Shown: positions 1-3,879 of the stretch, piece by piece
How positions within the stretch are numbered: position 1 is the first letter of the stretch
How the letters are laid out: each line of letters opens with the position of its first letter
Source of the DNA: Chlamydiia bacterium
GTDB taxonomy: Bacteria > Chlamydiota > Chlamydiia > Chlamydiales > Simkaniaceae
Assembly (NCBI GenBank): GCA_020440405.1
Contig: JAGROF010000011.1
Span: forward strand, 1 to 6,092
DNA: 6,092 nucleotides
Direction: 5' to 3'
Program-made: the position numbers and the translations under genes
Notes under the pieces: generated by a model
Told to the model about the DNA's origin: nothing
Database searches by the model: none
Seen by the model: the letters and a program-made list of their open reading frames with translations, nothing else

Positions 1-1482
1 GAAGGGCTCGGGGTCATCCTCCTTGTTCCTGAAATCGCCCTCACCTCACAAACGATCGAGCGGCTGAAATCCCGTTTCACAGAGAAAATTGGGATTCTCC
101 ATCACCGCCTAAGTGATGGCGAGCGGTTCGACATCTGGCACAGCATCCGTAAAGGAGAGATTCAAATTGTTGTCGGGGCCCGCTCTGCGATCTTTAGCCC
201 TGTTAAAAACTTAGGACTCATTATCGTTGATGAAGAGCATGAGTCCTCTTACAAGCAAACAGACGAGGCCCCTTGTTATCACGCGCGCGATGTGGCGATC
301 ATGCGGGGCAAGCTTTTAAAGGCAACTGTTGTTTTAGGAAGTGCCACCCCCTCTCTTGAAAGCTATGCCAATGCAAAAGGGGGTAAATACTCCCTGCTGA
401 CCTTAAAGAAACGGGCAAAAAATGCCGTGATGCCTCAAGTCAAGTTGATCGACATGAAAGCAGAATATGCCAAAGCCGAAGGGTTTACGCTCTTTTGTTC
501 CGATCTCATTGAAGGGATCAAAACGCGCCTTTCTCGAGGGGAACAAACCCTCCTTTTCCTGAATCGGAAGGGATATCATACCTTTCAGATGTGCGCGGGA
601 TGCGGCGAAAGTGTAAAATGCCCCCACTGCTCAGTCAGCCTCACCTATCACAAAAAAACCCACCACCTCTCCTGCCATCTGTGTTCCTATGTCCTTGCTC
701 CTCCCCCTACCGAGTGTCCCCTTTGCAAAGCCACCGCAACCCTTCACTTTAAAGGGGTGGGAACCGAACAGGTGGAACGGACCCTTCATGCCCTTTTCCC
801 TGACATTCGGACCCTGCGGATGGATGGTGATACCACCCGCCATAAGGGAAGTCATGACCTTCTCTTCAAACAATTTCGCTCGGGAAAAGCTGACGTCCTC
901 ATTGGAACCCAAATGATTGCTAAAGGGCTTCACTTCCCAGCCGTTACCCTTGTCGGCGTTCTCAATTCTGACGGTGCCCTCAACCTCCCCGACTTCCGCT
1001 CCAGTGAAAATGTTTTTCAGCTTCTCACCCAGGTTTCAGGCCGCTCCGGGCGGGGAGACCTCAAGGGAGAGGTCATTATTCAATCCTCTCTCAAAGGACA
1101 TCCGGTTTTCCATCACGCCTCCACCGAAGACTACGACACCTTCTTTAACGAAGAAATGGAATCGCGCAAGCTCTTTGCTTTTCCTCCTTTCACGCGCCTC
1201 ACCAAGCTTGTCTTTTCAGGAAAACATGAAGCAGCAGTCAAACGTGCCGCCGACACGTTTCACATGCGCCTTCTTGAAAAGCTTCCCTCTGAATTTTCTC
1301 TCTATCCTGTCATCCCTTGTGGGTATGCAAAAATCAAAGATAACTTTCGCTTTAAGCTACTGATCAAAGGAAATAAACCCCTTCTCCTCTCCTCGATATT
1401 AAGTGCCACTGAGCGCGCCGCTGCCCTTCCGCGCTCCATCCGTCTTTTGATCGACGTTGACCCCACCTCCATTTTCTTTTAA
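1..1482 (+). CDS. priA: Primosomal protein N' (PriA replication-restart helicase), 5'-truncated
   Basis: This is PriA, the superfamily 2 DNA helicase that recognises stalled forks and reloads the replicative helicase. The frame is open from base 1, giving 493 visible residues. Full-length PriA is about 730-750 residues, so the DNA-binding N-terminus and the Walker A loop lie off the left edge. Visible in order are motif Ia LVPEIALT (residues 8-15), the Walker B box DEEH (77-80), motif III GSATPS (113-118), and the eight zinc-binding cysteines in four CxxC pairs (198/201, 207/210, 225/228, 239/242) inserted between the helicase lobes. Then come GVGTEQ, motif V GTQMIAKG (302-309) and motif VI QVSGRSGR. 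The C-terminal domain ends in the family-like IDVDP segment, so the 3' end is natural. Small departures from E. coli PriA are NSDG for DADL and QVSGRSGR for QVAGRAGR. The last 84 bases overlap the 3' end of malQ on the other strand. Confidence 0.97.
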   Translation, partial: EGLGVILLVPEIALTSQTIERLKSRFTEKIGILHHRLSDGERFDIWHSIRKGEIQIVVGARSAIFSPVKNLGLIIVDEEHESSYKQTDEAPCYHARDVAIMRGKLLKATVVLGSATPSLESYANAKGGKYSLLTLKKRAKNAVMPQVKLIDMKAEYAKAEGFTLFCSDLIEGIKTRLSRGEQTLLFLNRKGYHTFQMCAGCGESVKCPHCSVSLTYHKKTHHLSCHLCSYVLAPPPTECPLCKATATLHFKGVGTEQVERTLHALFPDIRTLRMDGDTTRHKGSHDLLFKQFRSGKADVLIGTQMIAKGLHFPAVTLVGVLNSDGALNLPDFRSSENVFQLLTQVSGRSGRGDLKGEVIIQSSLKGHPVFHHASTEDYDTFFNEEMESRKLFAFPPFTRLTKLVFSGKHEAAVKRAADTFHMRLLEKLPSEFSLYPVIPCGYAKIKDNFRFKLLIKGNKPLLLSSILSATERAAALPRSIRLLIDVDPTSIFF

Positions 1483-3126
1483 AGAAGGCATTGCTAAAGA
1501 ACGAATCAGCTGATTTGTCGTGATCTCTTCAACAGACAGTTTAAAGCGGTAGGTCCAATTCATCTCCGAATCGGTCCCAGGAACATTGATTCCCTGTTTC
1601 TCGGGAGGGTACGCCAAGGACGCAGGAATAAGATCATAAAGCATGTTGACGTGAAAGATCGGACGCGCGCTATAGGTCATTTGGATAAGGAATTTTTGTT
1701 GCGCGGTTGTCAGGTTCCGTGTGTACTTCCAGCCATAGTGTTTTGCAAGAAGGGTTGCTTTTGCTGGATGCTGCGCCCACCATTTTTGGAGGGGCATATT
1801 GTCGTGATTGGAAAGCATAAAGAACCCAAGCAAGGGAAGTTCTTCCCCATTATAGAGGAGATCATCTGCTGAATGAACAGTATTTGTTCCTATATAGGTT
1901 TTCAGTTTTGCAATTCCAAAATCTTCAAGCAGCTGGTACATCTTAGGAGACATCGCAAAAGCTTCTGCATAGGGAAGAAAATGGGGCGCTGCTTGAATAA
2001 ACGACGTTAAGATCCGCTTGCCACTCGCAAACGCCTCCTCCCCATTTGCAGGAACATAGGCTCCTTGAATCGGGTGCTTTCCAATCGGAATTTCAAACTG
2101 CGCAAAATAACTCAGACAGCTATCGAGGCGGTACAGATCATACAAACGGCTAAAACATTTGATCCGTTGTGTAAGCATTGGATCCTGGCTTTCCTCAATA
2201 ACCTTCCAATTATACGGAGGAAGGCCCCAGTACTGCCCTTCAGGAAATCCAGTCTCTGGAGGAACCCCCACACTGAAATCGATTTTGAAAAAGTCGGGAT
2301 GTTGCCACACCACCTCGCTATTGGTATCGACAAGAATGGTCAGATCCCCCAGGAGAAACACCCCATGTTGATTAGCATACCGGTGCACTTTTTCCATCTG
2401 TTCAAAGCATAGCGATTGCACGATCTGATAAAAGACCATTTCCTCAGCAAACTGCGTTTTTAGCTTGGCCATTTTTTCAGGTGTTGGGTGTTGATATTCC
2501 TCAGGCCACTTCATCCAAGACGCGCCAAGCTTGCTGACCAAAACCTTATAGAGGGCATAATCGGTAATCCAATACGACGCACTTTTCATGAATTCCTGGT
2601 ATTCAGCCCGCTCCATAAGGCTCTCTTTAAAATGACTCACATATCCTTCAAGAAAAGTCGTCTTTTTCTCGAGCACCTTCTCATAATCCACCCGCTCTGT
2701 CTGATTCATTGCCTTCAGCTCTTTCAAAATCTCCCACAATTCATCCGGGGCTTTGCGAACGTCAGAAAGAGCTTTTAGCGAAAGATAGATCGGATGCAAC
2801 GCATAAAGGGACAGCGGACTATAAGGAGAAGCAATCGGTCCCGTGTCATTCAAAGGGAGCAGCTGCAAGATATCCATTCGAAGCGCATGGAGCCAATCGA
2901 TTAAGGGAAAGAGATCATGAAACTCTCCACACCCACTATCCTGCTTGCTATGCAGCGAAAGAAGAGGCACATTCACCCCATAGTGATCCCGCACCCCAAT
3001 CCGATTCCACCCCGCTCCCGTTATTTTTTCCGGAAGGCGGAGTGCGTCGAGCTCCTCTTGCCGCTTATCAGCTGCAAAAAGCGCCCCCACAACTATCAAA
3101 AAGAAAACAGCTCGTTTTAAATTCAT
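1399..3126 (-). CDS. malQ: 4-alpha-glucanotransferase (amylomaltase, GH77) with N-terminal signal peptide
   Basis: MalQ transfers maltooligosaccharide units between alpha-1,4-glucans in glycogen/maltodextrin turnover. The 575-residue product shows GH77 landmarks: SPYSPLSLYALHP (about 100-112), GDLTILVDTNSEVVW (260-274), GVPPETGFPEGQYWG (287-301), RLD (333-335) and NHDN (440-443), and finally INVPGT (513-518). Residues aligning with the catalytic triad are D335 (nucleophile), E388 (acid/base) and D442. Their surroundings are unusual: RLDSCL rather than RIDHxx, and AEAFA rather than AEDLG. The N-terminus MNLKR followed by a hydrophobic stretch to LFAA looks like a Sec signal peptide, so the enzyme may act outside the cytoplasm. 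Without this peptide and the last 27 residues, the core is about 529 residues, the size of chlamydial MalQ as I remember it. ATG 3126 is chosen over TTG 3129 because AAGGAG then sits 8 bases upstream. The last 27 codons are antisense to priA and encode a glycine-rich tail unlike the family. MalQ family membership is firm; activity and export are inferred. Confidence 0.93.
   Translation of the reverse strand: MNLKRAVFFLIVVGALFAADKRQEELDALRLPEKITGAGWNRIGVRDHYGVNVPLLSLHSKQDSGCGEFHDLFPLIDWLHALRMDILQLLPLNDTGPIASPYSPLSLYALHPIYLSLKALSDVRKAPDELWEILKELKAMNQTERVDYEKVLEKKTTFLEGYVSHFKESLMERAEYQEFMKSASYWITDYALYKVLVSKLGASWMKWPEEYQHPTPEKMAKLKTQFAEEMVFYQIVQSLCFEQMEKVHRYANQHGVFLLGDLTILVDTNSEVVWQHPDFFKIDFSVGVPPETGFPEGQYWGLPPYNWKVIEESQDPMLTQRIKCFSRLYDLYRLDSCLSYFAQFEIPIGKHPIQGAYVPANGEEAFASGKRILTSFIQAAPHFLPYAEAFAMSPKMYQLLEDFGIAKLKTYIGTNTVHSADDLLYNGEELPLLGFFMLSNHDNMPLQKWWAQHPAKATLLAKHYGWKYTRNLTTAQQKFLIQMTYSARPIFHVNMLYDLIPASLAYPPEKQGINVPGTDSEMNWTYRFKLSVEEITTNQLIRSLAMPSLKENGGGVNVDQKTDGARKGSGALSGT
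1501..1518 (+). other. Palindrome just downstream of the priA stop
   Basis: AATCAGCTGATT (1504-1515) is a perfect 12-base palindrome. With flanking pairs, including one G-U on the plus-strand RNA, the arms extend across 1501-1518 and give a 7-pair stem with an AGCT loop, 18 bases after the priA stop. No U-tract follows, so it is not a standard intrinsic terminator. On the minus strand it lies inside malQ codons. It may help define the priA mRNA end or may be chance. Confidence 0.3.
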
Positions 3127-3134
3127 CAAACCTT

Positions 3135-3140
3135 CTCCTT
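3135..3140 (-). promoter_or_regulatory. Ribosome binding site of malQ
   Basis: On the minus strand AAGGAG lies 8 bases before ATG 3126 and only 5 before the in-frame TTG at 3129. This spacing favours ATG as the start and keeps the charged MNLKR n-region of the signal peptide directly at the N-terminus. Confidence 0.75.
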
Positions 3141-3167
3141 GATCCTTATCATTAAAAAATCTAGTAT
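3139..3167 (+). promoter_or_regulatory. Candidate sigma70-type promoter of the 201-residue repeat protein gene
   Basis: A -35-like TTGATC (3139-3144) and a -10-like TAGTAT (3162-3167) are separated by 17 bases. Initiation would fall near 3174, leaving a leader of about 18 bases that holds the ribosome binding site. Both boxes match the consensus in four of six positions. The -35 box overlaps the malQ ribosome binding site on the other strand. No equally good promoter for malQ was found in the 65 bases between the two start codons. This is pattern matching only. Confidence 0.35.
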
Positions 3168-3179
3168 TAAAAGTACATC

Positions 3180-3185
3180 AGGAGG
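3180..3185 (+). promoter_or_regulatory. Ribosome binding site of the 201-residue repeat protein
   Basis: A perfect Shine-Dalgarno core AGGAGG lies 6 bases before ATG 3192. It fixes the start and predicts efficient translation, and is the strongest such site in the window. Confidence 0.85.
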
Positions 3186-3191
3186 TTTGTA

Positions 3192-3797
3192 ATGGTTGAT
3201 AGTGTTTCGTCTGTTTCAGGAGCAGGATTTCCTAGCGAAGGGAGTGGGGGCGGAGATGTGTCTCTAGAAAGCGAGTTGCAAGGATTGAGTAATACTCTTC
3301 AATCTCCTCCTGGAGGCAGCTTATCAAAAGATCAACTCAGTGGCATTTTCTACTTCCTGAGGATGATTGATAACGAATCTCCATCATGCTCTTCTTTCGA
3401 TCAGGCTTTTACACAATTCCAACAAGATTATAACACAATCATGAAAAGTCCAGGGAACACTCTTAGTAGCGACCAACTCTCACAAGTCTCAAAGGATATT
3501 GCAAATATGGCACAGACAAACCCCACAATGAGTGAAGCAACGCTCAACCGTGTGATGGTCGCGGGATTGAATGCCGTCAGCCAAGAACTCAATTCTCCTA
3601 ATGCTAATGTCGTGGATCAAGCTAAGGGAGAGCTCATTGCAGTTTCCTCTTTTCTTTCAGGAGGTCCTTGGGGGGATACCGTAGCTTCTATTGGGACTCA
3701 AATGACGTTCGATCTTAACAATAATGCACCAATTTCTGCCTATGAAAATGATATCCAGGAAATCTTAAGCACTCCTCCTTTCAATGGAATCACATAG
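3192..3797 (+). CDS. Unrecognised 201-residue Ser-rich helical-repeat protein, possible secreted factor
   Basis: I do not recognise this protein. It has a perfect AGGAGG site, its own stop at 3795-3797, and no competing frame, so it is very likely a real gene. The first 35 residues are Ser/Gly-rich and flexible, with no hydrophobic signal peptide and no transmembrane segment. The rest looks alpha-helical and soluble, and contains four copies of a pattern in which a helix ends in hydrophobic-x-S/T-P (S38-P39, S86-P87, S135-P136, T194-P195). Hydrophobic residues sit at -6 and -2 each time, and the first three copies have an Asp-Gln pair 7-9 residues after the serine. There is one cysteine (C66). 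It is transcribed divergently from malQ and followed 82 bases later by the lysS fusion. An N-terminus of this composition is common in chlamydial type III secretion substrates, so a secreted effector is a reasonable but unproven guess. Confidence 0.82.
   Translation: MVDSVSSVSGAGFPSEGSGGGDVSLESELQGLSNTLQSPPGGSLSKDQLSGIFYFLRMIDNESPSCSSFDQAFTQFQQDYNTIMKSPGNTLSSDQLSQVSKDIANMAQTNPTMSEATLNRVMVAGLNAVSQELNSPNANVVDQAKGELIAVSSFLSGGPWGDTVASIGTQMTFDLNNNAPISAYENDIQEILSTPPFNGIT
3276..3788 (+). repeat. Four degenerate protein-level repeats (helix then S/T-P) in the 201-residue protein
   Basis: Copies centre on S38-P39, S86-P87, S135-P136 and T194-P195, spaced 48, 49 and 59 residues apart. All four have hydrophobic residues six and two positions before the Ser/Thr (L32/L36, Y80/M84, V129/L133, I188/L192). 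Copies 1 and 2 are most alike: SPPGGSLSKDQLS against SPGNTLSSDQLS. Copy 3 retains SP and DQ. Copy 4 is cut short by the C-terminus. The DNA is far more diverged than the protein pattern, so any duplication is old. Confidence 0.55.
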
Positions 3798-3879
3798 AGT
3801 CATTTATGGCGACACAATCTAACTCTAAAAAGATTTTTTTCTCTAGATTTTAGTGAAAAAGTTCGCTATCATAACGCTT
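3798..3879 (+). other. 82-base spacer between the repeat protein gene and lysS; no clear terminator
   Basis: The spacer is AT-rich, with a run of seven T (3834-3840) and a weak possible stem CTAAAA/TTTTAG (3825-3830 with 3848-3853) around a 17-base loop. There is no GC-rich hairpin directly before the T-run, so an intrinsic terminator is not convincing. A -10-like TATCAT at 3867-3872, with a weak TAGATT 17 bases upstream, would start transcription at or next to the lysS ATG. No Shine-Dalgarno sequence precedes that ATG. Confidence 0.5.

Noticed and set aside
917..1363. Plus-strand open frame of 148 codons in another frame within priA
   Set aside because: It lies wholly inside conserved PriA helicase sequence; its Pro/Ser-rich product is typical of an out-of-frame shadow.
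2709..3155. Plus-strand open frame of 148 codons opposite the 5' half of malQ
   Set aside because: It is antisense to clear GH77 and signal peptide sequence, its composition is erratic (His, Pro and Lys runs), and it is best explained as a shadow of malQ.
3820..3853. Possible rho-independent terminator after the 201-residue gene
   Set aside because: There is a T-run, but the only stems are short, AT-only or have large loops, and none sits directly before the T-run.
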